A stretch of 10,003 bases of DNA from Bacteroidota bacterium (GCA_025356715.1 JANXRU010000292.1:1-10003); one strand, 5' to 3'; positions 1-6,530 are shown, numbered from the stretch's first letter. Numbers and translations: made by a program. Notes: generated from the letters alone by a model not told the origin.

Positions 1-207
1 CTCTGTATCAATAATATGGTTAAATACTTGCTTCACAGTCCACTTACCATCATCATAAAAATAGGATGCTTTTTGGCGAGGAATAGACTCCATAAAATCT
101 AAGGTTGATTGATGATTCGCTTTCAATGCAGATACAATATCTCCCTCTTCAATTAGGTTAATGTATTTTTCAAAATAGGGAATAAAATCTTCTTTCTTTG
201 GTCTCAT
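1..207 (-). CDS. DinB-superfamily protein, N-terminal 69 residues (cut by window edge)
   Basis: The reading frame opens with ATG at 207 and runs without a stop to position 1, so only the N-terminus is present. The visible part begins MRPKKEDFIPYF and holds the segment KWTVKQVFNHIIDTE at residues 55-69. This W-T-x-K-x-V-x-x-H-I-x-D-x-E pattern is typical of the first metal-binding helix of DinB_2/DinB-like four-helix-bundle proteins, with His64 as the expected first metal ligand. Members are often annotated as damage-inducible or as putative thiol transferases, but most have no known substrate, and I do not assign one. Only 27 bp separate it from the stop of the upstream pyrR-like gene on the same strand, so the two are probably co-transcribed. 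The family call rests on the motif alone, because the C-terminal metal ligands lie outside the window. Confidence 0.75.
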   Translation of the reverse strand, partial: MRPKKEDFIPYFEKYINLIEEGDIVSALKANHQSTLDFMESIPRQKASYFYDDGKWTVKQVFNHIIDTE

Positions 208-234
208 ACTAATATTTGTATTCTATATAATCTA

Positions 235-765
235 TTACTTATCTATTAATGTTACTCTGTCTTTACCATCTGTTTCTTTCCAATCAACCTTAACGTTTTG
301 TGTAGATATAGAATCAATTGTTAAACCAACATATTTAGCTTGAATAGGAACGTGTCGACTAAATCGTCTGTCAACTAAAACCAATAATTCCACATCATTA
401 GGTCTGCCAAATGCTAACATAGCATCTAATCCAGCACGAATTGTGCGACCAGTAAACAAAACGTCATCAATTAAAATCACGTTTTTGTCTTCAATTATAA
501 AATCAATGTTAGTTTGATTAGGAATTAATTCTTTTTTACGGAAATCATCTCTATAAAATGTTGTATCCAGGTCGCCACATTTCACTTTTTTCTTTAAAAT
601 ACCTTCTAGTAATTTTTGGATACGATGGGCTAAATAAATTCCTCGAGGCTGAAGTCCAATAATAACACTATCATTGAAATCATTATGAACTTCAATCAAT
701 TGATAGCAAAGACGAGTTAACGTAACTTCAAGTTGTTTATTTTCTAATAGAACTCTAGGTTTCAC
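235..765 (-). CDS. pyrR: PyrR-type phosphoribosyltransferase (uracil phosphoribosyltransferase / pyr regulator family)
   Basis: The 176-aa protein has a type I phosphoribosyltransferase fold. The PRPP-binding loop is at residues 96-111 (VILIDDVLFTGRTIRA), the LQPRG segment is at 38-42, and a late VDRR...VPIQAKYVG segment matches the PyrR LIDRGxRELPIxxDYVG region. Length fits the PyrR family at about 175-180 aa. Family members make UMP from uracil and PRPP; in Firmicutes they also bind pyr mRNA for attenuation. No other pyr genes and no attenuator-like leader are visible here, so an RNA-binding role is not supported and a salvage enzyme role is the safer reading. The start is GTG: a TGA lies in frame five codons upstream and no ATG fits. 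Basic residues of the canonical PyrR RNA-binding face cannot be judged without alignment. The gene lies upstream of the DinB-like gene and divergent from the MarR gene. Confidence 0.88.
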   Translation of the reverse strand: MKPRVLLENKQLEVTLTRLCYQLIEVHNDFNDSVIIGLQPRGIYLAHRIQKLLEGILKKKVKCGDLDTTFYRDDFRKKELIPNQTNIDFIIEDKNVILIDDVLFTGRTIRAGLDAMLAFGRPNDVELLVLVDRRFSRHVPIQAKYVGLTIDSISTQNVKVDWKETDGKDRVTLIDK

Positions 766-778
766 GTAAGTATTTTTT

Positions 779-786
779 CAAAAGTA
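779..786 (-). promoter_or_regulatory. Candidate -7 box for pyrR
   Basis: The minus strand reads TACTTTTG, an exact match to the Bacteroidota -7 consensus TAnnTTTG. It lies 13 bp from the GTG start, which implies a leader of only about 7 nt. I find no clear TTTG at the expected -33 spacing, so the call rests on the -7 box and its position. Confidence 0.45.
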
Positions 787-826
787 ATAATTATTTTTTA
801 ATATATTTATAGACTTAATAAATACA

Positions 827-1276
827 TTGAAAATAGAGGACGAAATACATCAAAAGAAATTTAAGGATGATTACCAAAAATTAGTAGTAAACCTATTGTA
901 TACATCCAATTGGATGAATGCTCATTTCGAGTTACTATTTAAAAACTCAGGAATAACGCTCCAACAGTACAACGTTCTTCGTATTTTAAGGGGTCAACTT
1001 CCAAATTCATCAAGCATTAAACTCATTAAAGACCGTATGCTCGATAGAATGAGTGATGCTTCAAGGATTGTAGATAAATTAGTATTAAAAAAATTAGTTA
1101 TTCGTAAACAAAGCGCCAATGACAGAAGAAGTGTTGACGTATTTATTTCAGAAACAGGCTTACAACTTCTTCAATCACTTGATACGCTTGACGAAAAATC
1201 AAAAGAATTAATAAAATCTTTATCAAAAGAAGAAATTGGTAATTTAAACGATTTACTTGATAAATTAAGAAGTTAG
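827..1276 (+). CDS. MarR-family winged-helix transcriptional regulator
   Basis: The 149-aa protein has MarR architecture: an N-terminal dimerisation helix (about residues 10-38), a helix-turn-helix (about 46-93, with ITLQQYNVLRIL and MSDASRIVDKLVLKKL), a wing with the hallmark DRR (residues 99-101, SANDRRSVDVFI), and a C-terminal dimerisation helix (about 120-148). MarR proteins are dimeric cytoplasmic repressors or activators, often released by small phenolic ligands or by thiol oxidation. This one has no cysteine, so thiol sensing is excluded. The start is taken as TTG at 827, because no ATG or GTG lies in frame upstream and the next ATG (residue 30) would remove the dimerisation helix. It is divergent from pyrR with a 61-bp gap and converges on the MauE-thioredoxin gene with only 13 bp between stops. 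Its target genes cannot be read from the sequence. Confidence 0.9.
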   Translation: MKIEDEIHQKKFKDDYQKLVVNLLYTSNWMNAHFELLFKNSGITLQQYNVLRILRGQLPNSSSIKLIKDRMLDRMSDASRIVDKLVLKKLVIRKQSANDRRSVDVFISETGLQLLQSLDTLDEKSKELIKSLSKEEIGNLNDLLDKLRS

Positions 1277-1291
1277 TTCTTCGGTTTTTTT
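1269..1291 (+). terminator. Weak candidate terminator between convergent genes
   Basis: GAAG (1269-1272) can pair with CTTC (1279-1282) around a 6-nt loop, followed by GG and seven T. The stem is only 4 bp and overlaps the MarR stop codon, so this is a weak call. Its place in a 13-bp gap between convergent stops is where a terminator would be expected. Confidence 0.3.
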
Positions 1292-2231
1292 AAGGGTTTT
1301 GTAACCACTTTTCTACCTCAGATTGATCTAATTGCAAATAATCTAAAGAGTTTTCGACTATGGAGTTATTAACCATATATATAACAGGCATCTTTAAACC
1401 TGCTAAATAAATAAAATTTCTACCATTCAATACACAATAATCAATATTATACGCTTTTGTATCCTCAAAAAACGGCTGAACCTTTTTCAAATCCCCATTT
1501 AAAATTAAATACATGGATATTGAAGGGTTTTTCTCTTTCATTAATTTCATTTTCTTTGCAGCAATCCTACAATGTGGACAAGTAACACTCATAAACGAGA
1601 TAATGTGTTTACCATTACTTAAGGTTTTGGGAGGTGTATGTAGTTTTGCTCCTGAGTACAAGCTATCTAATTCTAATTTAAATTGATTTTCTTTTTTTGA
1701 TAAATAGGCAGATGAATAATCCATATCAACATAATTTAAAATATGAGGCATTCCGAAAGAAGTAATAAAGACAGCTCCAAACAACCATTTTCCAATTTTT
1801 CCAAATTCAAATCCATCATCATATTTCAAAATTAAAACAGTCAGCACCAACATTACTGCGTTTTTTATAAGTGCTTGCAGGGGAGTCATCACTAGTGCTG
1901 TACCAAAACAGCCACAATTACCATTGTTACCTGTTTTCATAATAACAAATAATAGGTATAAACTAAAAAATAATAAAGAAGCGATGGTTAGTTTGGCAGT
2001 AAATTTTTTAATAAACAATCCAAAAATTAGCATAAGGCCTATCATAAACTCTAAGCCAATCATAAACCTAGCTATAAAAGGTGCTAAACGCCAACCACCT
2101 ATACCTAAATCAACAAAAGTTAATTCAAAAGGCTCTATAGGGTATAATTTTGTATAGCCACTATATATAAACACAAACCCTAAAAGGGAACATAATATAA
2201 AAAATCCAATTTTTTTGTAAGTTGATTTCAT
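1290..2231 (-). CDS. MauE/DoxX-family membrane protein fused to a periplasmic thioredoxin-like domain
   Basis: This 313-aa protein has two parts. Residues 1-165 form a MauE/DoxX-like membrane domain with about five hydrophobic segments (roughly 8-26, 53-73, 81-98, 117-136, 147-165) and a GNCGCFG motif at 104-110, with Cys106 and Cys108. Residues about 195-313 look like a thioredoxin-like domain: a strand (HIISFMSVT), a CPHC redox motif at 218-221 and a candidate cis-proline at Pro282 (KMPVIYMV). The positive-inside rule (lysines at 6-7 and 75-80 inside) puts the CGC loop and the thioredoxin domain both in the periplasm, so electrons could pass between the two cysteine pairs. MauE-type proteins assist disulfide formation or maturation of redox proteins; the substrate here is unknown. 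Similar fusions are annotated in Bacteroidota as BT_3928 or DoxX family. The ATG at 2231 lies about 14 bp beyond a terminator hairpin, so it may depend on read-through. Confidence 0.87.
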   Translation of the reverse strand: MKSTYKKIGFFILCSLLGFVFIYSGYTKLYPIEPFELTFVDLGIGGWRLAPFIARFMIGLEFMIGLMLIFGLFIKKFTAKLTIASLLFFSLYLLFVIMKTGNNGNCGCFGTALVMTPLQALIKNAVMLVLTVLILKYDDGFEFGKIGKWLFGAVFITSFGMPHILNYVDMDYSSAYLSKKENQFKLELDSLYSGAKLHTPPKTLSNGKHIISFMSVTCPHCRIAAKKMKLMKEKNPSISMYLILNGDLKKVQPFFEDTKAYNIDYCVLNGRNFIYLAGLKMPVIYMVNNSIVENSLDYLQLDQSEVEKWLQNP

Positions 2232-2244
2232 TAATTAATACGCA

Positions 2245-2277
2245 TAAAAAAAGCCACCGTAAAGGTAGCTTTTTTTT
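2245..2277 (-). terminator. Intrinsic terminator of the downstream mini-lipoprotein gene (works in both directions)
   Basis: AGCCACC (2252-2258) pairs with GGTAGCT (2264-2270) around the loop GTAAA, with one G-U type pair. The stem is flanked by an A-run on one side and a T-run on the other, so it can act on either strand. On the minus strand it follows the stop of the lipoprotein gene at 2297 by about 20 bp and ends about 14 bp before the ATG of the MauE-thioredoxin gene. Confidence 0.8.
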
Positions 2278-2296
2278 AAATAATATCAGTTATGAA

Positions 2297-2494
2297 TTAG
2301 CTGATAACACAAGATTCTCCAGAATACTGTAAGCCAGTACATGCAGTAGTTGCAGCCGACTTAGTATTGTGAATTGTAGTTGTGTAATAAGGCGTAGTTG
2401 CACCAGCAGTTGTACAAGAACATGTGTAATCTTTTTTGCAAGAAGCAAAAGAAACTGCTACGAAAGCAATAGCTAATAAAGTAATTTTTTTCAT
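2297..2494 (-). CDS. Small four-cysteine lipoprotein (paralogue A)
   Basis: The 65-aa product begins with a lipoprotein signal, MKKITLLAIAFVAVSFASC, with Cys19 as the lipidated residue (FASC lipobox, Ser at -1 as is common in Bacteroidota). The mature part of 47 residues carries four further cysteines: Cys25, Cys27, Cys52 and Cys62, giving C-x-C-x24-C-x9-C-V-I near the C-terminus. The centre is rich in Thr, Ala and Tyr. The same pattern occurs in the next gene upstream, so the two are tandem paralogues. I do not recognise a family with a known function. Two intramolecular disulfides would be plausible in the periplasm or at the outer membrane. A canonical TTTG/TAnnTTTG promoter precedes it and a terminator follows it, so it is probably monocistronic and real despite its size. 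Confidence 0.85.
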   Translation of the reverse strand: MKKITLLAIAFVAVSFASCKKDYTCSCTTAGATTPYYTTTIHNTKSAATTACTGLQYSGESCVIS

Positions 2495-2521
2495 TTTTTA
2501 GGTTTTATAAAGTTTATATTA

Positions 2522-2551
2522 CAAAAGTAGTATTTTTTCTGAAATAGCAAA
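2522..2551 (-). promoter_or_regulatory. Bacteroidota-type promoter of lipoprotein A
   Basis: On the minus strand a TTTG (-33 element, 2548-2551) is followed after 18 bp by TACTTTTG (2522-2529), an exact TAnnTTTG -7 box. The expected transcript would start about 20 nt before the ATG at 2494. This is the only promoter in the window with both elements at good spacing. Confidence 0.7.
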
Positions 2552-2587
2552 TAAATAATGAAATTTAACTCCTATTTCAAAACAATT

Positions 2588-2782
2588 TTATTGTATTACG
2601 CAAGTATAACCATATCCTCCATAAGAATCACAAGTAGTTTTAGCTTGCGAACTAGTTTGAATTGGAAGAGTTGTGCTGTTTGAGTAACCTGAACTATCAG
2701 TACATTTACAAACGTGTGTTTTTCTGCAAGAAGCAAAAGAAATTGCTATTAAAGCAACTACAAATAAAGTAATTTTTTTCAT
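2588..2782 (-). CDS. Small four-cysteine lipoprotein (paralogue B)
   Basis: The 64-aa product starts with MKKITLFVVALIAISFASC, a lipoprotein signal with lipidation expected at Cys19. The mature part has Cys25, Cys27, Cys51 and Cys61, giving C-x-C-x23-C-x9-C-V-I, almost the same spacing as paralogue A. Signal peptide and cysteines are conserved between the two copies, while the middle (Ser/Thr/Tyr/Gly-rich) is not alignable with confidence. The residues after Cys19 are R-K-T-H here and K-K-D-Y in paralogue A, so neither has the strong acidic run known as a surface-export signal in some Bacteroidota; a periplasm-facing location is the more likely reading. Function is unknown. It has its own candidate -7 box, and 93 bp separate it from paralogue A. 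A short CAAT/ATTG hairpin just after the stop is too weak to call a terminator. Confidence 0.83.
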   Translation of the reverse strand: MKKITLFVVALIAISFASCRKTHVCKCTDSSGYSNSTTLPIQTSSQAKTTCDSYGGYGYTCVIQ

Positions 2783-2804
2783 GTTGTTTTTGTTTAAGTT
2801 TATG

Positions 2805-2812
2805 CAAAATTA
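2805..2812 (-). promoter_or_regulatory. Candidate -7 box for lipoprotein B
   Basis: The minus strand reads TAATTTTG, an exact TAnnTTTG match, 22 bp before the ATG at 2782. The -33 region holds only a T-run and no TTTG. The box shows that paralogue B probably has a promoter separate from that of paralogue A. Confidence 0.5.
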
Positions 2813-2952
2813 TGTTTTTTAACTATTAAAACCTACGAATTTCTGATACTTTTTAACTGAAATTAATCATAATTAAAGCCATAAATTTATCAAGTTCGTG
2901 TGATTATTCTATAGTACAGGTTTCGTTTAAAAAATATATAAACAAGATTTCC

Positions 2953-4527
2953 CTAAAAAACTTCATCAATATCATTTCTTCTAACAATATCTTTACTTAC
3001 TGAATCATCATCATCCCATTTAGTCGACTGAACCGTTTTTACATTTGGTTGCGATAAAAAATCAGTATTTTGAGTCATTGCTGAACTACTATTATTTGAT
3101 TGATTAAATGAAGAGGAACCTTCCATATAATCTAAATCTGTAAATTTCGCAAATTGACCAATAAAACGTAATGGCACATCTACAATTTCACCATGTCTGT
3201 TTTTAGCAATAATAATTTCTGCCCTGCCTCTTAAATCCTGCCCGTTTTCATCTTCTGTTAAACCGTAATATTCAGGACGATAAATAAACATTACCATATC
3301 CGCATCTTGCTCAATAGCTCCAGACTCACGTAAATCACTCAATTGAGGGCGTTTACTACCTCCTGGACGGTTTTCTACTTGTCGGCTTAATTGAGATAGA
3401 GCAATGATTGGAATTTCTAACTCTTTTGATAATGATTTTAACCCACGAGAAATGGTTGAAATTTCTTGCTCTCGATTTCCTTTACTATCAGGGCCTCCGC
3501 TCATTAATTGTAAATAATCAATAATAATTAATTCCACTTTTTGTTGCTCTTTTAATCGACGAGCTTTGGCACGTAACTCAAAAATTGATAAAGCGGGTGT
3601 ATCATCAATGTATAATGGTGCTACAGATAATTTTTTGATGCGTTCATTTAATTGAACAAACTCATGATTATCTAAATTTCCTTTTAAAATTTTACCTTGA
3701 TCAATTTCTGTTTCTGAAGAAATTAAACGTTTTACTAATTGTAACGAAGACATCTCTAAAGAAAAAATAGCCACTGGTTTGTTAAATTCAACAGCGGCAT
3801 TCTTTGCCATTGTTACTACAAAGGCAGTTTTACCCATACCCGGACGAGCCGCTAAAATTAATAAATCAGATTTTTGCCAACCACCAGTAATTCTATCTAA
3901 AGCTGTAAAACCAGAAGGAACACCCGATAAACCATCTTTTTGTTGAGCGGCTTGTTCTATTTCTTCTATCGCTTTGGCAATCAGAGAAGTCATTCCAACG
4001 TGTTGTTTTCGGACGTTAGAATCTAATACTTCAAAAATATGTTGGGTTGTAGAATCTAATAATTCAAATACATCCGTTCCATCCTCATAAGCTGATTTAA
4101 TAGTTTCTGTGCTTATTCTTATTAATTCACGCTGCAAATATTTTTGCGCAACAATACGAGCATGATATTCAATGTTTGCCGAAGAGGCTATTCTATTGGT
4201 TAAAGATGACACGTAAAAAGACCCTCCAACCACTTCTAACTCTCCGGTACGTTTTAATTCTTGTGTAACTGTTAATATATCAACAGGCTCAGATCGATTA
4301 AATAAAGCATATATTGCTTTAAAAATAATTCCATTTTGTTCTTTGTAAAAACTTTCGGCAGAAAGTACGTCAATCACTGAGCTAAGTGCATCTTTTTCTA
4401 AGAGCATTGCTCCTAAAACGGCTTCTTCTAACTCTATGGCTTGTGGCTGTAATTTACCAATTTCATTGGCTGTTAAGGGCGTAAATAGTTTTTTTCGGGT
4501 TTTATTTTGGTTGTCTATGTTTTGCAT
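2953..4527 (-). CDS. dnaB: Replicative DNA helicase DnaB
   Basis: This is the hexameric helicase that unwinds the fork ahead of the replisome, loaded at the origin and bound by primase. The 524-aa protein has the DnaB N-terminal domain (about residues 25-130, from LQPQAIELEEAVLGAMLLEK), a linker, and a RecA-like C-terminal domain. Walker A is ARPGMGKT (227-234), Walker B is in IIIDYLQLM (334-342), then come LSQLSRQVENRP and the DLRESGAIEQDAD segment, and KNRHG (442-446) in the arginine-finger region. Residues from about 470 on are a Ser/Asn- and Asp-rich, probably disordered tail. No intein interrupts the motifs. I chose ATG at 4527 over an in-frame TTG seven codons upstream, because Bacteroidota DnaB proteins begin close to MQNIDNQNKTRKK and the extension MPSLFIR has no family counterpart that I know. 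A CATTTTTG sequence at 4546-4553 could serve as its -7 box. Confidence 0.97.
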   Translation of the reverse strand: MQNIDNQNKTRKKLFTPLTANEIGKLQPQAIELEEAVLGAMLLEKDALSSVIDVLSAESFYKEQNGIIFKAIYALFNRSEPVDILTVTQELKRTGELEVVGGSFYVSSLTNRIASSANIEYHARIVAQKYLQRELIRISTETIKSAYEDGTDVFELLDSTTQHIFEVLDSNVRKQHVGMTSLIAKAIEEIEQAAQQKDGLSGVPSGFTALDRITGGWQKSDLLILAARPGMGKTAFVVTMAKNAAVEFNKPVAIFSLEMSSLQLVKRLISSETEIDQGKILKGNLDNHEFVQLNERIKKLSVAPLYIDDTPALSIFELRAKARRLKEQQKVELIIIDYLQLMSGGPDSKGNREQEISTISRGLKSLSKELEIPIIALSQLSRQVENRPGGSKRPQLSDLRESGAIEQDADMVMFIYRPEYYGLTEDENGQDLRGRAEIIIAKNRHGEIVDVPLRFIGQFAKFTDLDYMEGSSSFNQSNNSSSAMTQNTDFLSQPNVKTVQSTKWDDDDSVSKDIVRRNDIDEVF

Positions 4528-4866
4528 ACGTATAAATAAGGATGGCAAAAATGCTCATTACTTTTCGATAAATGAATGTACGATTTTTTGCCCAATAATC
4601 AAAGCGTTCATAACTGTATTAATAACCTGTTTATAGATTGCTCATAATGTCTTTAATTCATTGGTAATCAAAGTCGTTTTTGTGAGTTAGGCAATTGTTA
4701 ATAGCAGCAGAATGTTAAGAAAATCAAGATTAAACTTTTTAACAATGTTCGTTAGTAATTTGTGGGAATTTAAGCGTAAAAAAATAGCGACTATCCATTT
4801 TTTGTAAATTACAGAAATGTCTATTAATAGATCAAATTAATACACTAAAAAATATTGAAAGGGGAA
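4528..4866. other. 339-bp gene-free interval between the M23 peptidase gene and dnaB
   Basis: No credible coding frame is present; open frames here are short and lack any family signal. The dnaB-proximal end holds a near-consensus -7 box on the minus strand (CATTTTTG, 4546-4553, one mismatch to TAnnTTTG). At 4820-4831 there is a perfect 12-bp palindrome, TCTATTAATAGA. I see no convincing hairpin with a T-tract for the M23 gene that ends at 4867, and no tRNA-like or other structured RNA that I can support. Confidence 0.6.
4820..4831. repeat. Perfect 12-bp palindrome TCTATTAATAGA
   Basis: The sequence equals its own reverse complement and lies 36 bp past the M23 stop codon. There is no T-tract next to it, so terminator activity is unlikely. 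It could be a small operator or chance in AT-rich DNA. Confidence 0.4.
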
Positions 4867-5901
4867 TTATACTTTTAGCTTTTGGCCTGCGCGTAAAGCT
4901 TTGTTACGCTTAATACCATTTTTAGCACATAATGCTTTGATGGTTGTATGGTTTCGTTGAGCAATACGACCAAGCGTATCGCCTTTTCTTACTTTGTAAG
5001 ATTTGTATTTACCTTTTGTTTTAGAATTTGAAACACGAGATAAGCCTAAATCCCTCTTTTGACGAGAGTGCAACGCTCTTAAATCGTATTTAGTTTCAAC
5101 ATCTGATTTAGTAATGATGTAGTCATTTTTCTTTAAAATACCTTTTTCAAAATCCACAAAATCTTCAGCGTCCATCGCTTGACCCAAATAGCGGATTTCA
5201 AAATGTAAGTGTGCTCCAAAAGAATGACCTGTGTTACCACCTAAACCAATTTTTTGTCCAGCTTCAATTTTTTGTCCAGCTTCAACTACTATTTTTGATA
5301 AATGTGCGTAAACCGTTTCTAAACCATTGTTATGACGAATAATAACCACGTTACCGTAACTTCTGTTCAATTTTGCGATACGAATCATCCCGTCGAAAGC
5401 AGCAACTACAGTATCTCCAGTTTCTAAATCAATATCGGTTCCATAATGAGGGCGACGATGTCTCCATCCAAATTCAGAAGTAACATTACCTTTAAAAGGC
5501 AAAACAAAACCACAATCAGTAGGCTCTGTTAAGTGAACTACAGCTGAATCTTGCTTAAAACTTTCAATAAATGAATACGGATGAATTGTTGATGTATCCC
5601 AAGAAGAATATAAATCGTTAGACGGAAATGCTAATAAAGAATCAACTTCTGAAGATTCATCATTATCATCTGCATTAACTATAAGTATAGCTGGATTAAT
5701 TGGAACACGAGTGGTATCATCCCTTTTTATGATTTTTTTCTTCCCATCATCTTTTGTTAATGGCTTTTCATCAATTTTAGAAATAGAAATCCTCTTTGAT
5801 ATAACTGAAGATTTTAAAGGTAAATCATTTGGTGAAAATGCACTTACAGCGAGTGAAGTAACCATCACAAGCGCCAAATATGTATTTTTATTGAGTATCA
5901 C
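4867..5901 (-). CDS. Secreted M23 (LytM-type) peptidoglycan peptidase with C-terminal LysM domain
   Basis: The 344-aa protein starts with a probable signal peptide (about residues 1-23, MILNKNTYLALVMVTSLAVS then AFS), followed by a low-complexity, charged stretch (about 30-125). The M23 domain spans about 131-250 with zinc ligands and catalytic histidines in place: His152 and Asp156 (PHYGTD), His200 (YAHLS), His231 and His233 (AHLHFE). The set is complete, so this should be an active metallo-endopeptidase cutting peptide cross-links, not a degenerate EnvC-like activator. A LysM domain (about 301-344, YKVRKGDTLGRIA...LRAGQKLKV) binds peptidoglycan. The start is GTG at 5901; a TAA lies in frame seven codons upstream, and the first ATG, at residue 13, would cut into the signal peptide. 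It is transcribed on the same strand as the upstream HsdR-N gene but after a 167-bp gap with a palindrome, so it is likely separately controlled. Confidence 0.93.
   Translation of the reverse strand: MILNKNTYLALVMVTSLAVSAFSPNDLPLKSSVISKRISISKIDEKPLTKDDGKKKIIKRDDTTRVPINPAILIVNADDNDESSEVDSLLAFPSNDLYSSWDTSTIHPYSFIESFKQDSAVVHLTEPTDCGFVLPFKGNVTSEFGWRHRRPHYGTDIDLETGDTVVAAFDGMIRIAKLNRSYGNVVIIRHNNGLETVYAHLSKIVVEAGQKIEAGQKIGLGGNTGHSFGAHLHFEIRYLGQAMDAEDFVDFEKGILKKNDYIITKSDVETKYDLRALHSRQKRDLGLSRVSNSKTKGKYKSYKVRKGDTLGRIAQRNHTTIKALCAKNGIKRNKALRAGQKLKV
5247..5285 (-). repeat. 18-bp tandem duplication inside the M23 domain
   Basis: The unit CAATTTTTTGTCCAGCTT (plus strand) occurs twice in perfect tandem with three further matching bases. 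It encodes the repeated EAGQKI in VEAGQKIEAGQKIGLGG. The protein pattern is normal for M23 domains, where two GQ turns sit side by side, but the exact DNA identity suggests recent slippage or gene conversion between the two turns. Confidence 0.7.
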
Positions 5902-5926
5902 CTTTTTTTTGTTCTTTTAAGCGTTA

Positions 5927-5934
5927 CAAGTATA
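5927..5934 (-). promoter_or_regulatory. Candidate -7 box for the M23 peptidase gene
   Basis: The minus strand reads TATACTTG, one mismatch from TAnnTTTG, 25 bp before the GTG start. Upstream is T-rich without a clear TTTG. Support is modest. Confidence 0.3.
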
Positions 5935-5960
5935 TCCTTTTTTAATTAAAAAATAGCGTT

Positions 5961-5980
5961 AAAAGCTGTTAACAGCCTTA
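5961..5980 (-). terminator. Palindromic hairpin GCTGTTAACAGC, possible terminator or operator
   Basis: GCTGTTAACAGC (5965-5976) is a perfect 12-bp palindrome. On the minus strand it extends to AAGGCTG/CAGCTTT with one G-U pair and a TTAA loop, followed by TTTAACG rather than a full T-tract. It sits between the HsdR-N stop (6069) and the M23 start (5901). It could end the HsdR-N transcript or bind a dimeric regulator of the M23 gene; GTTAA occurs again on both sides. Confidence 0.4.
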
Positions 5981-6068
5981 AAGTTATTAACAATTATAGA
6001 AAATATGAACAAAAATAAAATCATAATTAGTTGATTTTAAACTAATTATATTTACTCTATCTAAAAGT

Positions 6069-6530
6069 CTACAAATTTATTAATTCACTGAATTTTGGGA
6101 TTTCCTTTCCGATTTTTGGCAAATTATCTTCTATTTTAAGAAAAATATGACTCAATCCATTACTTAAAAATACAAAAGGCACATTTAATTCAAGATTATA
6201 GCGAAGCGCTTGATTAATAGTTAGTTGATCAATTTCAATATGTGGGGCTTTGCACTCTATAATTAAAATAGGTTTTAAAGCATTATTAAATACAACAACA
6301 TCGTAGCGTTTTTTAGTTCCATTTAAGCTAATTTGTTTTTCAACTGAAATAACAGAAGAAGGAAATTGTTTCTCATTAATTAAGTAATGGATGATGTGCT
6401 GTCTTACCCACTCTTCGGGTGTGACATCTACAAATTTTTTCCGAATCCCATCAAACAATTGCAATTTGTTTTTTGCATTGTTTCGGAAACGCAAATTTAT
6501 TTCGGGAAAATTTAATACAGGTAATGCCAC
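6069..6530 (-). CDS. Standalone HsdR N-terminal-domain protein (PD-(D/E)xK nuclease fold)
   Basis: The 153-aa protein matches the N-terminal nuclease domain of type I restriction R subunits (HSDR_N_2 type). Visible motif residues are Glu64 (SVEKQI), Asp77 in KRYDVVVF, Glu92 and Lys94 in ILIIECKAP, and Gln107 in NQALRYN, giving the complete D...ExK set plus the QxxxY-like motif. The length covers only this domain: there is no helicase motor, and no hsdM or hsdS in the window. Such standalone proteins are common in Bacteroidota chromosomes and are not evidence of a restriction system; the actual role is not known to me. The start is GTG at 6530, giving MALPVLNFPE, which fits the family's LNFP beginning. 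It is divergent from amn with 37 bp between the start codons. Confidence 0.88.
   Translation of the reverse strand: MALPVLNFPEINLRFRNNAKNKLQLFDGIRKKFVDVTPEEWVRQHIIHYLINEKQFPSSVISVEKQISLNGTKKRYDVVVFNNALKPILIIECKAPHIEIDQLTINQALRYNLELNVPFVFLSNGLSHIFLKIEDNLPKIGKEIPKFSELINL

Noticed and set aside
235..765. PyrR-dependent RNA attenuation
   Set aside because: No pyrimidine biosynthesis genes and no anti-terminator/terminator leader are visible near the gene.
1924..2157. Open frame of 77 codons on the plus strand
   Set aside because: It lies fully inside the MauE-thioredoxin gene on the other strand and has no recognisable domain; the minus-strand frame has clear motifs.
2580..2596. Terminator after lipoprotein B
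   Set aside because: The stem ACAAT/ATTGT is 5 bp, all but one pair A-T, and is followed by only four T; too weak to call.
2297..2782. Bacteriocin or RiPP precursor pair
   Set aside because: Both begin with lipoprotein signals and a lipobox cysteine, there is no double-Gly leader, and no modification or export genes are nearby.
6069..6530. Type I restriction-modification system
   Set aside because: Only the N-terminal nuclease domain is present; no motor domain, hsdM or hsdS is seen, and standalone forms are common in Bacteroidota.
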